From the NCBI RefSeq assembly GCF_018122655.1, contig NZ_JAGRQC010000003.1, forward strand, positions 310,001 to 374,000: a stretch of DNA of 64,000 bases, given 5' to 3'. Below the pieces are notes generated by a model that was given only the letters and a program-made list of their open reading frames with translations, did no database searches and was not told the DNA's origin. The position numbers and the translations under genes are program-made. This DNA comes from Stakelama marina (GTDB taxonomy: Bacteria > Pseudomonadota > Alphaproteobacteria > Sphingomonadales > Sphingomonadaceae). The number at the start of each line of letters is the position of its first letter. Positions within the stretch are counted from its first letter, which is position 1. Below are positions 51,858-60,752 of the stretch, in pieces.

Positions 51858-53182
51858 GTCGCTTTGCGGACGATTATCTGGGCGCGCTGGGAAACCATGA
51901 CTTCCGGCCGCAGCCCAAGATTTCGGGCCGGCTCGCCTCCTATGACGGCATGTTGATGGAAGCGGTGGGCCTTTCGCTGCCGGTGGGGACGGTCTGCGCG
52001 ATCGACGGCACCGGCGGGCAGCGCGTGGAGGCGGAGGTGATCGGCTTTCGCGCCGGCCGCACGCTGTTGATGAATCTGGGCGGCCCGGCCGCACTTCTTC
52101 CCAACTCGCCGGTGCGACCGGTTGGTCCGCCGGGAGAGGCGGAGGTCGGCTCTGCGCTGCTCGGCCGCGTCGTCGATGGTTCCGGCAAGCCCATCGACGG
52201 GCTCGGCACGATCCGCGGCGCGGGGCACTGGCCGCTTGCCGGGCAGATGCAGAATCCGCTCGATCGTGGCCGTGTCTTGAAGCCGATGGATGTCGGCGTG
52301 CGCGCGATCAACGGCCTGCTGACCATCGGTCAGGGGCAGCGTGTCGGCATCATGGCCGGTTCGGGCGTCGGCAAATCGGTGCTGCTCGGCATGATCGTGC
52401 GCGCCGCCGAAGCCGATGTCGTCGTCGTCGGCCTGATCGGTGAGCGCAGCCGCGAGGTCGCGGATTTTCTCGAGACCAAGATTTCGGGCGAAGCGCGCAA
52501 GCGCTCGGTCGTCGTTGCCGTGCCCGCCAACCATTCTCCCGTTCTGCGCATTCGCGGGGCGCTGCGCGCGACCGCGATCGCCGAATCCTTCCGCGCCGAG
52601 GGCAAGAAGGTGCTGCTCATCATGGACAGCCTGACGCGCGTCGCCCATGCGGGGCGGGAGATCGGGCTCGCGCTCGGCGAACCCGCGTCGGCGCGCGGCT
52701 ATCCGCCGTCCGCCATCGCGATGCTGCCGAGCCTGATCGAGCGTGCGGGTACATGCGTATCGTCGGGCGGTTCGATTACCGCGATCTATACCGTGCTCGC
52801 CGATGGCGATGACGGCAACGATCCTGTCGTCGATTCGGCGCGTTCGATCCTCGACGGCCACATCGTCCTGTCGCGCCATCTGGCCGAACAGGGCGTCTAT
52901 CCGGCGATCGATCTCGGCCCGTCGGTCAGCCGCGTGATGACCGACATCGCCGCAAAGGACCATGTCGCCGCCGCGCGCGTGCTGCGCCGGCACCTCGCGA
53001 CCTATGAGGAAAATCGCGACCTCATTCTGATGGGCGCGTACAAGGCCGGGGCCGATCCCGCGATCGACGCCGCGCTCGCCTGTCATCCGGCGGTGATGGA
53101 ATATATCAAGCAGGACGCTGACGCTGTCGTGCCGCTCCCCGAAGCCATTGCAGAGCTGACCGGCGTTTTCGGTGATGGCTGA
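51851..53182 (+). CDS. fliI: Flagellum-specific ATPase FliI
   Basis: A 443-residue F1-beta-like ATPase. Walker A is MAGSGVGKSVLLG, Walker B is KKVLLIMDSLTRVAHAGRE, and EPASARGYPPSAIAMLPSLI with YTVLADGDDGNDPV are signature regions of the type III ATPases. The start at 51851 overlaps the end of fliH. It drives early steps of substrate unfolding for the flagellar export gate. Confidence 0.96.
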   Translation: MLSRFADDYLGALGNHDFRPQPKISGRLASYDGMLMEAVGLSLPVGTVCAIDGTGGQRVEAEVIGFRAGRTLLMNLGGPAALLPNSPVRPVGPPGEAEVGSALLGRVVDGSGKPIDGLGTIRGAGHWPLAGQMQNPLDRGRVLKPMDVGVRAINGLLTIGQGQRVGIMAGSGVGKSVLLGMIVRAAEADVVVVGLIGERSREVADFLETKISGEARKRSVVVAVPANHSPVLRIRGALRATAIAESFRAEGKKVLLIMDSLTRVAHAGREIGLALGEPASARGYPPSAIAMLPSLIERAGTCVSSGGSITAIYTVLADGDDGNDPVVDSARSILDGHIVLSRHLAEQGVYPAIDLGPSVSRVMTDIAAKDHVAAARVLRRHLATYEENRDLILMGAYKAGADPAIDAALACHPAVMEYIKQDADAVVPLPEAIAELTGVFGDG

Positions 53183-53603
53183 TCGCGCGAAGAAGCGTCT
53201 CGACCGGCTTCACCGTGTCCGCTCGCTCCAGCTAGACCTCGTCCGCATGGACGAGATGCGCGCGGCCGAACGTGTCGCCAATGAGGAAAAGCTGCGCGAC
53301 CGGATCGCGCAGCTCAGCGCGTCGGTCGCACCGGCCTCGACGCCGACAGAGGCGACGAGCCTGATCGCGGCGGCGCATTATCGCGACCGGTTGAGCCAGT
53401 CCGCCCAGGCCGCCAGCCACCGGCTCCAGATGGCCGAGCGCGGCCTCGACCTGGCACGCGAGCGCACACAGGAAGCGTGGCGCGACCAGAGCGCCATCGA
53501 AAAGCTGATCGAACGCGCGCAAGACGCCGCCGCCGATCGCGCGCGCCGTGCGCTCGAAGCGCTTCCCGGTGAAGCGCGGAAGAAACGGCACGATCCTTGC
53601 TGA
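53175..53603 (+). CDS. fliJ: Flagellar export protein FliJ
   Basis: A 142-residue coiled-coil protein (RLDRLHRVRSLQLDLVRMDE, then long Ala/Glu/Arg/Gln helices), matching FliJ in size, position after fliI and charge pattern. The ATG at 53175 overlaps the fliI end; a GTG at 53172 is possible. The last 18 bases of the gene contain the sigma-54 promoter of fliK. Confidence 0.85.
   Translation: MADRAKKRLDRLHRVRSLQLDLVRMDEMRAAERVANEEKLRDRIAQLSASVAPASTPTEATSLIAAAHYRDRLSQSAQAASHRLQMAERGLDLARERTQEAWRDQSAIEKLIERAQDAAADRARRALEALPGEARKKRHDPC
53585..53601 (+). promoter_or_regulatory. Sigma-54 promoter of fliK operon
   Basis: ACGGCAC-GATCC-TTGCT, with GG and GC 10 bases apart, sits inside the last codons of fliJ. 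Predicted transcription start is near 53612, 25 bases before the fliK ATG. Confidence 0.82.
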
Positions 53604-53636
53604 TTGAACCGTCGAACGAAACGACGGGATGCGCGA

Positions 53637-55553
53637 ATGATCCAGATTGCGATGTCGGGCCTATCGAAGGTTGCAGGCGCGTCGCTGCCCGCGGGTGCCA
53701 GCGCCATGTCGGCGCGCGGCTTTTCGCTTGCGCTCGCGCTGCCCGGCAAGGGTGCCGCCTCGCCAGATAGCGCGGCAACGAACCCCGGCGGGAAGCCGGC
53801 CATCATCGCTGACAAACGGCAAGATATTGCCGGGAGCGGCATCGTGTTGCCGGAAGCCGTGTCGACACAGGCCGATGCGCCCACCGACCCGCTCGACGAC
53901 GGCACCCGCCATCATATTCATTCGGATGATGCGCAAAACATCGCGTTCGGCTGGTTGCCGGTACCCGCGGCAGCCGCTGATGGCCCCAAGGGGGCGCCGG
54001 CAAATGCCGTAACGCGGCTGAAAGCGACGACGGCGATTGGCGTCGCCCCCATCGCCGCTCGGCTGCATGCGCACACCGAAGATGCCGTTGAACCGGCACC
54101 CGAGGCTTCGAGCGATTCCAGTCGCGATGCACGGCCCGTTTCGGACCAATCGACACAGTCGCCGAAGAGCGAAGCCGCCGCGAAGCCGGCCGCGTCATCG
54201 CATCCCGATACATCGGACGTTGAAAGCGATCCTGTTCCAAAAAGTACTTCAGCCAAGCAGGGCCGTGGGGCGGTGCAGACGCTCGACGTTGCTGCGCACC
54301 GCATCCATCACGAACCGATGTCGGTCAACGGCGACGAACCGGCGCATGCCGCGCGAAACTCGAAAGGGAAGCCAAGCGCAAAACCACTTCGACCGGACCC
54401 GCATGGACAGACGCCAGAGCGTGCTTCCCGGTCTGTCCCAGCCCCGGCGCTGACGCCGGTAAGCGATGCTACGTCACCGTCGAAATCTTCACATGCGCCA
54501 CTCGCAACCGGGCAGTCTGTGTCGCGAGCGGATGTGGTTCGGGCCGCCAGACATGCCGATGCGATAGCGCCCGAGGATTCAGTGCGTCAGCCCTCCGCCG
54601 CAACTGGCCCGACCGTCGATCCGGCAGGAGCTGCAAAGATCGTCGCGAAATCTGCAGAGGAAACCGCGCCGCCACCCGTTCGCGAACCGCGTTCCGACGG
54701 CTCTGGCACTCGACAGCCAGCCGCGGCCACCGATGCCCGGTCGGTTTCGGCGAAGGCTGATATGCCAGCCGTCTTGGCGGGTGCGGTGCATTCTACCGAC
54801 CACCAGGCGCGACTCGCACCATCCGCCAATCCCCATTCGGTGGCTCCTGACCCGCGCCATGCTGCGCCATCGCATCGGGTGGCCGACGACCGGCAGAACG
54901 CTGCGGTCCCGCCGCTGGCGCTTCGTTCGGTTTCAGCGCCTCCGTCAGTTGTTGCATCCGCTTCCCCGGCGCTTCCGTACGCCTTTGCCGAGGCAATGCG
55001 CGCCAGCGCCGACCAGCGGCAGACGGTCCGTATCGCCGCACCCGGCAGCGGTGGCGACGATGCGAAGCTCAGTGCGGTTCTGGGGGCGCATCACAGCGCG
55101 GCCACCGACCCGGCGAGCGCGGTTACCGCCGCCGCCAATTCGGGGCAGCAACCGCCGCTCGACCTGCGTCAGGACCAGGGCCTGCAACACATGATCGACC
55201 GGATCGAGGCGCTGAAGACCGAAAATGGCGGGCAGGATGCGAAGATCCGGCTTGCGCCCGACGCGCTCGGCACCGTCGATATCGCCGTACGCCGCGACGG
55301 CGACAAGCTCCATGTCCATTTCACCGCGCACGAAGCAGCGGCGCGCACCGTCATCGCCGATGCCGCGCCGCGCCTGACCGAACTCGCCGATGCGCGCGGC
55401 GTGAAGCTGGGACAGACCACCGTCGATGCCGGCACGTCGGGCCACAGCCAGCAATCGAACCACGAGGCGCCGCAACAGCAGCCGGGTCGGCACAACCGCC
55501 TCGCCCGGCCTGACGGCGCGTCACCCGAACCGAACGACAACCGTATTGCCTAA
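53637..55553 (+). CDS. fliK: Flagellar hook-length control protein FliK
   Basis: A 638-residue FliK. Only the C-terminal Flg_hook domain is conserved (AKIRLAPDALGTVDIAVRRD, then GDKLHVHFTAHEAAARTVIA and LGQTTVDAG). The long N-terminal part is rich in Ala, Pro, Ser, Asp and His and serves as the molecular ruler in the family. Codon use in this part is looser than in neighbouring genes. The ATG at 53637 is chosen; an in-frame TTG at 53604 lies in the promoter. A perfect CGGCAA-N4-TTGCCG palindrome lies within the coding region. Confidence 0.88.
   Translation: MIQIAMSGLSKVAGASLPAGASAMSARGFSLALALPGKGAASPDSAATNPGGKPAIIADKRQDIAGSGIVLPEAVSTQADAPTDPLDDGTRHHIHSDDAQNIAFGWLPVPAAAADGPKGAPANAVTRLKATTAIGVAPIAARLHAHTEDAVEPAPEASSDSSRDARPVSDQSTQSPKSEAAAKPAASSHPDTSDVESDPVPKSTSAKQGRGAVQTLDVAAHRIHHEPMSVNGDEPAHAARNSKGKPSAKPLRPDPHGQTPERASRSVPAPALTPVSDATSPSKSSHAPLATGQSVSRADVVRAARHADAIAPEDSVRQPSAATGPTVDPAGAAKIVAKSAEETAPPPVREPRSDGSGTRQPAAATDARSVSAKADMPAVLAGAVHSTDHQARLAPSANPHSVAPDPRHAAPSHRVADDRQNAAVPPLALRSVSAPPSVVASASPALPYAFAEAMRASADQRQTVRIAAPGSGGDDAKLSAVLGAHHSAATDPASAVTAAANSGQQPPLDLRQDQGLQHMIDRIEALKTENGGQDAKIRLAPDALGTVDIAVRRDGDKLHVHFTAHEAAARTVIADAAPRLTELADARGVKLGQTTVDAGTSGHSQQSNHEAPQQQPGRHNRLARPDGASPEPNDNRIA
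53817..53832. promoter_or_regulatory. CGGCAA-N4-TTGCCG palindrome inside fliK
   Basis: CGGCAA-GATA-TTGCCG, a perfect copy of the recurring site, lies about 205 bases downstream of the predicted fliK transcription start, in the coding sequence. Enhancers downstream of sigma-54 flagellar promoters are known in Caulobacter, so a role here is plausible. A further TTGCCG half-site follows near 53846. Confidence 0.5.
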
Positions 55554-55567
55554 AGGGAACCAGTATC

Positions 55568-56194
55568 ATGGCGGATAGCGACAACGCGAAGGACACGGCG
55601 GAGCCGAAGAAGAAAAAGAAGGGGCTGAAGATGATCGGCCTGATCGCTGGCGTGCTGGTGCTCGCCGGCGGCGGTGCGGGGGCGGGCATCTATGCCGCGC
55701 AGTCGGGTATGTTGTCGGCGGCTCCGCACGCGGCGGTGCCCGATACGCCGCAGCTCGTGCCCAAGTCCGAGGAAAAGCGCGCGTCCGCAGGCGGCGAAGG
55801 CGAAGCGGGCGGCGAAGGCGGTGGTGAGGGCACCGGGCACGGCATGGCCACGCCCGCCGGCAGCGGTGGCGACCGCTATGCCTCCAATTATTACGCGATG
55901 GACAAGGAGTTCACCTCCAACCTGCAGGACAGCGTCCATTTCATCCAGGTCGGTGTCGCGATCTCGACGCCTTATGACGACCGCGTCATCGACAATCTGA
56001 AAACGCATGAAATTGCCGTGCGTTCGGCGATCCTGATGTCGCTTGGCCAGACCAGCGAGGATCAGGTTTTCACGGTCGAGGGCAAGCGCCAGCTTCAGCA
56101 GCGGCTGAAGAAGGCGATCAACGACACGCTGAAAGAAAAAGAAGGCTTTGGCGGCGTTAGTAACGTCTACTTTACCAATTTTGTTGTTCAGTGA
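55568..56194 (+). CDS. fliL: Flagellar basal body-associated protein FliL
   Basis: A 208-residue single-pass membrane protein. A Lys-rich cytoplasmic start (AEPKKKKKGLK) is followed by a membrane helix (MIGLIAGVLVLAGGGAGAGI), a Gly/Glu-rich linker, and the periplasmic stomatin-like FliL domain (FTSNLQDSVHFIQVGVAIST, IRSAILMSLG-type segment, QRLKKAINDTLKEKEGFGGV). FliL surrounds the stators and supports torque. It is 14 bases after fliK. Confidence 0.92.
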   Translation: MADSDNAKDTAEPKKKKKGLKMIGLIAGVLVLAGGGAGAGIYAAQSGMLSAAPHAAVPDTPQLVPKSEEKRASAGGEGEAGGEGGGEGTGHGMATPAGSGGDRYASNYYAMDKEFTSNLQDSVHFIQVGVAISTPYDDRVIDNLKTHEIAVRSAILMSLGQTSEDQVFTVEGKRQLQQRLKKAINDTLKEKEGFGGVSNVYFTNFVVQ

Positions 56195-56200
56195 CCGTGC

Positions 56201-57151
56201 ATGGTTAACGCTGATTCACCAACCGAGGCGCCCGAACGGCGAAAGCGCCCCAGAGCCGAGTCCGGACACACGCCCGTACTCGGTGAGGCGAACCTGAATC
56301 CGTTCGGCGACCTCCATACGCTCCAGCATCTGTCGGCGCGGCTCGCCAAGTCGCTGCGCGGCGTGTTCGAGCCGCTGCTGCGCCGCGCCGTTCGCGGCTG
56401 GGCGGAGCCGGTCAGCGTACAACGATTTTCCGATTACTGCGCCGAACGCGAACAGGGGCTGACCGCATGGCTGCCGCTGGCGATCGCTCCGACCGGCGGC
56501 CAGGCGCTGTTCGTCATCGACGGTCGTTCGGTGCTCGAGCTGCTCGATCTGTTCTTCGGCGGCAACGGCGATACGCCGAGCACGCTGCCCAACGAATTCT
56601 CGCCGGCGGCTGAAGCGATGGTCCAGCGCCTTGCGCGGATGGTGATCGACCCGCTGCAACGCGCGTGGGAGCCGGTCACCAAGCTGACCTTCGAAGCGAC
56701 CAATGTCGAAATCAATCCGGCGCTGCTGTCGGCACTCGACGGCGATGATCCGATGGTCGTCACCCGGTTCGGCCTGGCGTCGGAAGGCGGCAAGCCGTCC
56801 TTTGTCGATCTGATCTATCCGGTCGCGGCGCTGAAGCCGCACGGCGCGTCCTTGAATGCCAAGGTTCACGGCCGCAGCGCCGAGCCCGATCCGAAATGGA
56901 ATCACGGGCTGACGCGCGTGGCGATGGGCGTGAAGTTCGAGGTCCGCTCCGTACTGGCCGAACCGAAGATCACGCTCGGCAAGCTGATGGACCTGAAGGA
57001 AGGCGACGTAATCCCCATCCATTTCGGCCCGAACGTGCCGGTGATGGTCGCCAATAACCGGTTCGGAACCGGCACCGTGGGCACCGCCAACGGCCACGCC
57101 GCGATCCGCATCCAGGAAATCGAACATTTCGACGAAGAGGACTTCCAATGA
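56201..57151 (+). CDS. fliM: Flagellar motor switch protein FliM (atypical N-terminus)
   Basis: A 316-residue switch protein. The middle domain (VFEPLLRRAVRGWAEPVSV, FVIDGRSVLELLDLFFGGNG) and the C-terminal SpoA domain (EVRSVLAEPKITLGKLMDLK, VPVMVANNRFGTGTVGT) identify FliM. The usual N-terminal CheY-P-binding motif (LSQxEIDALL) is absent: the first 40 residues are polar and Arg/Pro-rich. The frame is closed by a TGA at 56192, so no longer start exists. Motor reversal by CheY would need another contact. The stop overlaps the fliN start. Confidence 0.92.
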   Translation: MVNADSPTEAPERRKRPRAESGHTPVLGEANLNPFGDLHTLQHLSARLAKSLRGVFEPLLRRAVRGWAEPVSVQRFSDYCAEREQGLTAWLPLAIAPTGGQALFVIDGRSVLELLDLFFGGNGDTPSTLPNEFSPAAEAMVQRLARMVIDPLQRAWEPVTKLTFEATNVEINPALLSALDGDDPMVVTRFGLASEGGKPSFVDLIYPVAALKPHGASLNAKVHGRSAEPDPKWNHGLTRVAMGVKFEVRSVLAEPKITLGKLMDLKEGDVIPIHFGPNVPVMVANNRFGTGTVGTANGHAAIRIQEIEHFDEEDFQ

Positions 57152-57447
57152 ACGAGATGACTGGAGGCGTTCCGGCCGACGGTGCCGTGGCGGCCAATTT
57201 CCGGCTGCTGCAGGATGTCGAGGTCAAGCTGACCGTCGAGATCGGTTCGACGCACCTGACGCTGCGCGAGCTGCTGGCGCTCGGTGAATCGAGCGTCATC
57301 GAGCTCGATCGTCAGGCCAACGAACTGCTCGACCTGTTCGTCAACGGCACGCTGATCGGGCGCGGCGAAGTCGTCACCGTCGGCGACCGTTTCGGCATCC
57401 GCATGACCGAGCTGGTCAGCCCCGAAAAGCGGATCGCCCGCGCATGA
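57148..57447 (+). CDS. fliN: Flagellar motor switch protein FliN
   Basis: A 99-residue SpoA-domain protein (LLQDVEVKLTVEIGSTHLTL, LLALGESSVIELDRQANELL, VNGTLIGRGEVVTVGDRFGI). It forms the lower C-ring with FliM. Overlaps fliM and fliO by 4 bases each. Confidence 0.96.
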   Translation: MNEMTGGVPADGAVAANFRLLQDVEVKLTVEIGSTHLTLRELLALGESSVIELDRQANELLDLFVNGTLIGRGEVVTVGDRFGIRMTELVSPEKRIARA

Positions 57448-57698
57448 TGTGGGCCTATGTCCTGAAGCTTGTCGTACTGCTGCCGCTCGTCTGCGGCCTG
57501 TTGATCGCGTGTCTGTGGGCATGGCGCAAGCTCGAGGCGCGGATGCCCGGCCAGCAGGGCGAAAAGATGATCCAGGTCAAGGAAACGATGATGGTGTCGG
57601 CGGGTACCCGCCTTGCCGTGGTCGAGTTCGAAGGTCGCCGCCTGCTCCTGTCCGTCGCGCGCGGCGGCGTCACCCTGATCGACAAGGCCGACCGCTAG
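57444..57698 (+). CDS. fliO: Flagellar biosynthetic protein FliO
   Basis: An 84-residue protein with one N-terminal membrane helix ([20 protein letters not shown]) and a short cytoplasmic beta domain ([37 protein letters not shown]). FliO helps assemble the FliP ring. It is short, as often in alphaproteobacteria, and lies one base before fliP. Confidence 0.87.
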   Translation: MMWAYVLKLVVLLPLVCGLLIACLWAWRKLEARMPGQQGEKMIQVKETMMVSAGTRLAVVEFEGRRLLLSVARGGVTLIDKADR

Positions 57699-57699
57699 C

Positions 57700-58515
57700 A
57701 TGTCGCACGCGCTTTCCCCCCGGCGCTTTCTGCCCCTTCTGATCGCAATCCTCTTCGCGGTCCTGATCGCGCATCCCGCGCTTGCCCAGACCGCGCCCGC
57801 AGCGCCTGCCGATCCGGCACAAGGCGTCGGCGGCGCGCTCGACCGTGCGCTGGGCGATCTCGGCAGCAACCAGGGCGGCGATGCGCCGCTCGCACTGTCG
57901 CTGCAGATCCTCATCATCATGGGGCTGCTGTCGATCCTGCCCGGCATCCTGCTGATGATGACCAGCTTCACGCGGATCATCATCGTGCTCGCGGTGCTGC
58001 GTCAGGCGCTGGGGCTTCAGCAGACTCCGCCCAATCAGGTGCTTGTCGGGCTGGCGCTGTTCCTCAGCCTGTTCGTGATGTCGCCGACGATTTCGAAGAT
58101 CAACCAGCAGGCGATCCAGCCCTATTCCGACGGCCAGATCAACGCGACCCAGATGATAAAGGCCGGCGGCGCGCCGCTTCACGACTTCATGATAAAGCAG
58201 ACGCGCAACAAGGACATCACCATGTTCGCCGGCATGGCCAAGAGCGGTCCCTACGCCTCTACCGCCGATGTGCCCTATGCCGTGCTGCTGCCCGCATTCG
58301 TCACGAGCGAGCTCAAGACCGCGTTCCAGATCGGGTTCCTGATCTTCCTGCCGTTCATCATCATCGATCTCGTCGTCGCGACGGTCCTCATGTCGCTGGG
58401 TATGATGATGCTGTCTCCGACGATCATATCGCTGCCGTTCAAGCTCCTGCTGTTCGTTCTCGTCGACGGCTGGGCGCTGACGATGGGCAGCCTCGCCAAC
58501 AGCTTCGTGAGCTAG
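57700..58515 (+). CDS. fliP: Flagellar export gate protein FliP
   Basis: A 271-residue gate protein with an N-terminal signal peptide ([19 protein letters not shown]) and four membrane helices. Signature segments are [40 protein letters not shown] and [20 protein letters not shown] with the Met-rich plug [10 protein letters not shown]. It is conserved throughout. Confidence 0.97.
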   Translation: MSHALSPRRFLPLLIAILFAVLIAHPALAQTAPAAPADPAQGVGGALDRALGDLGSNQGGDAPLALSLQILIIMGLLSILPGILLMMTSFTRIIIVLAVLRQALGLQQTPPNQVLVGLALFLSLFVMSPTISKINQQAIQPYSDGQINATQMIKAGGAPLHDFMIKQTRNKDITMFAGMAKSGPYASTADVPYAVLLPAFVTSELKTAFQIGFLIFLPFIIIDLVVATVLMSLGMMMLSPTIISLPFKLLLFVLVDGWALTMGSLANSFVS

Positions 58516-58520
58516 CGGAG

Positions 58521-58790
58521 ATGGACGCCGATTATTTCCTCACCATCGGCCGTCAGGCCTTGTGGGTGCTCGCGCTCGTCTCGGCGCCGGTGCTGATTCC
58601 GGCGCTGCTGACCGGCCTGATCGTCGGCATGGTGCAGGCGGCGACCTCGATCAACGAACAGACGCTGTCCTTCATTCCGAAGCTCATCGTCGTCGCCATA
58701 TCGCTCGCGATATTCGGCGCCATGATGATCGGCCTGCTGAGCGATTTCACGCTGTCGATCTTCGAACGCATTCCCGATCTCGTGCGGTAG
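58521..58790 (+). CDS. fliQ: Flagellar export gate protein FliQ
   Basis: An 89-residue two-helix export-gate subunit (QALWVLALVSAPVLIPALLT, AATSINEQTLSFIPKL). Typical length and order fliP-fliQ-fliR. Confidence 0.96.
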   Translation: MDADYFLTIGRQALWVLALVSAPVLIPALLTGLIVGMVQAATSINEQTLSFIPKLIVVAISLAIFGAMMIGLLSDFTLSIFERIPDLVR

Positions 58791-58792
58791 CG

Positions 58793-59563
58793 ATGCTCGG
58801 CTTCGGCCTCTCGATCGAGCCGCAGCTCTGGGCGCTGATCTTCACGATGGTGCGGATCGGCGCCGCGTTCGTGGCGGCGCCCGTGTTCGGCGCGGTTTCG
58901 GTGCCCTTGCCGGTGCGTATCGCGCTGTCGGGATCGATCGCGATCCTGGCGATGAACACCGCGCATATCCAGCCGCCCGATCAGGTCTTTGCGCTCGCGA
59001 CCTTCCTGTCGGTGGCGGGCGAGGTGCTGATCGGCCTCGCGCTCGGCTTCATCCTCCAGATCGCATTCGCCGCGCCGATGGTGGCGAGCGAGGCGATCGG
59101 CATTTCGATGGGCATCGGCTTTGCCACCACCGTCGATCCGCAGCACGGCACGTCGACGCCCGCGCTCGGCAACTTCCTGTCGATCCTGCTGACGCTGCTG
59201 TTCCTGTCGGTGAACGGCCATCTGGTGCTCGTCGAACTTGTCGTGCGCAGCTACACGCTGCTCCCGCCGGGCGCCTGGCTCGCGCCGAGCCAGTTCGAGA
59301 ATATCGTCATTTTCGGCGGCTATGCCTTTCTCGCCGGTCTGCTGCTCGCGCTGCCGGTCGGCTTTCTGCTGCTGTGCCTCAATATCGTCGTCGGGATGCT
59401 GTCGCGGTCCGCGCCTGCGCTCAACCTGTTCGCGGTGGGCCTTCCCGCCAGCCTGTTCGTCGGCGTCATCGCGCTGCTCGTCGCCATGCCGGCGATGGGC
59501 GACTACATGCTCGTCATAATCCGCGAAGGGCTTGAGGCGACGCGGCATCTGGTGCTCGGCTGA
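58793..59563 (+). CDS. fliR: Flagellar export gate protein FliR
   Basis: A 256-residue polytopic membrane protein. The ATG at 58793 is two bases after the fliQ stop; an upstream start would overlap fliQ. The MVRIGAAFVAAPVFGAVSVP, VDPQHGTSTPALGNFLSILL and RSAPALNLFAVGLPASLF segments are FliR signatures. The stop and flhB start share a base (TGATG). Confidence 0.95.
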   Translation: MLGFGLSIEPQLWALIFTMVRIGAAFVAAPVFGAVSVPLPVRIALSGSIAILAMNTAHIQPPDQVFALATFLSVAGEVLIGLALGFILQIAFAAPMVASEAIGISMGIGFATTVDPQHGTSTPALGNFLSILLTLLFLSVNGHLVLVELVVRSYTLLPPGAWLAPSQFENIVIFGGYAFLAGLLLALPVGFLLLCLNIVVGMLSRSAPALNLFAVGLPASLFVGVIALLVAMPAMGDYMLVIIREGLEATRHLVLG

Positions 59564-60699
59564 TGTCCGAAAGCGCCGGCGAAAAGACGGAAGCACCGAC
59601 ACCAAAGCGCCTCAAAAAGGCGCGCGATGACGGTGACATATTACGATCCAAGGACTTTGCGACAGCGGTTGCGGTGCTGGTCGGTTGCGGCTGGCTGGCG
59701 ATGCTCGGACCCTCGCTGATTACCGCATGCAAATCGGTGATGACGGCCTGTTTCACCTTCGACCGTGGCGACGTGGTCGATTTCGAACCGCTCCGGCCGC
59801 TTGCATCGGCGGGGTGGCGGTTGCTGCCCTCGCTCGGGGTGCTGGCGGCGGTGTCGGTTGTCGTCGCGATCGCCGGACAGGCGGTGCTCAGCGGCGTTAG
59901 CTTCAACGGAAAACTGCTCGCGCCCAAACCCTCACGGCTCAATCCGGGCTCGGGCATCAAGAAGATTTTCGGGCCGCAAGGATGGATCGAACTCGGCAAA
60001 TCACTCCTGAAGGTTGTGCTGCTCGGTTCGATCGGCTTCACCATGCTCTGGTCCACCGCGCATCATGCGATGGGCCTCGTCTCCTCGGACGTCGAAGGCG
60101 CGGTATCCGCGCTGGGCGGTGACTTCATCGCGCTTCTCTTCGCGATGTCGGGCGGACTGGTGCTGATCGCCGCGATCGACCTGCCCATCGCCATCTTCCG
60201 CCGGTCGAGCAAGCTCAAGATGAGCAAGCAGGAGGTGAAGGACGAGCACAAGGAAAATGAAGGTTCGCCCGAAGCCAAACAGGCGCAGCGTGGCAAGCAG
60301 CGCGAAATTCTGAAACGCTCGTTCCGCAAGGCGGTGGCAGAGGCGCATGTCGTGCTCACCAACCCGACGCACTTCTCGGTCGCGCTACGCTATAGCTCGG
60401 GCAGCGATCAGGTGCCGGTCGTCGTCGCCAAGGGGCGCGGCGAAACCGCGCTTGCGATCCGCGAGCTCGCGAAGGAGTTCGAGGTGCCGACGCTCGAATA
60501 TCCGATGCTGGCGCGTGCGGTCTATTTCACCAGCCGCGAGGGACAGGAAATCCGCGACGATCTGTATCAGGCGATCGCCGTCGTTCTCGCCTTCGTGTTC
60601 AACGTCAACGATCAGGCGTCCAGGGGACAACCGCCCGTCGACGTGCCGACCACGGCGCGGTTCGACGAAAACGGCAACGCGCTGGAGCAGAACCGCTAA
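59563..60699 (+). CDS. flhB: Flagellar export switch protein FlhB
   Basis: A 378-residue export protein. Four membrane helices follow the N-terminal GEKTEAPTPKRLKKARDDGD, and the cytoplasmic domain carries the self-cleavage motif NPTH at residues 267-270 (VVLTNPTHFSVALRY). It switches export from rod/hook to filament substrates with FliK. The C-terminal tail beyond the domain is about 25 residues and Pro/Asn-rich. Confidence 0.97.
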   Translation: MSESAGEKTEAPTPKRLKKARDDGDILRSKDFATAVAVLVGCGWLAMLGPSLITACKSVMTACFTFDRGDVVDFEPLRPLASAGWRLLPSLGVLAAVSVVVAIAGQAVLSGVSFNGKLLAPKPSRLNPGSGIKKIFGPQGWIELGKSLLKVVLLGSIGFTMLWSTAHHAMGLVSSDVEGAVSALGGDFIALLFAMSGGLVLIAAIDLPIAIFRRSSKLKMSKQEVKDEHKENEGSPEAKQAQRGKQREILKRSFRKAVAEAHVVLTNPTHFSVALRYSSGSDQVPVVVAKGRGETALAIRELAKEFEVPTLEYPMLARAVYFTSREGQEIRDDLYQAIAVVLAFVFNVNDQASRGQPPVDVPTTARFDENGNALEQNR

Positions 60700-60752
60700 A
60701 GCGACGCGAACTACGGTCGTTCTTCGACGCAGGGGAACAAGAGGACGATATC

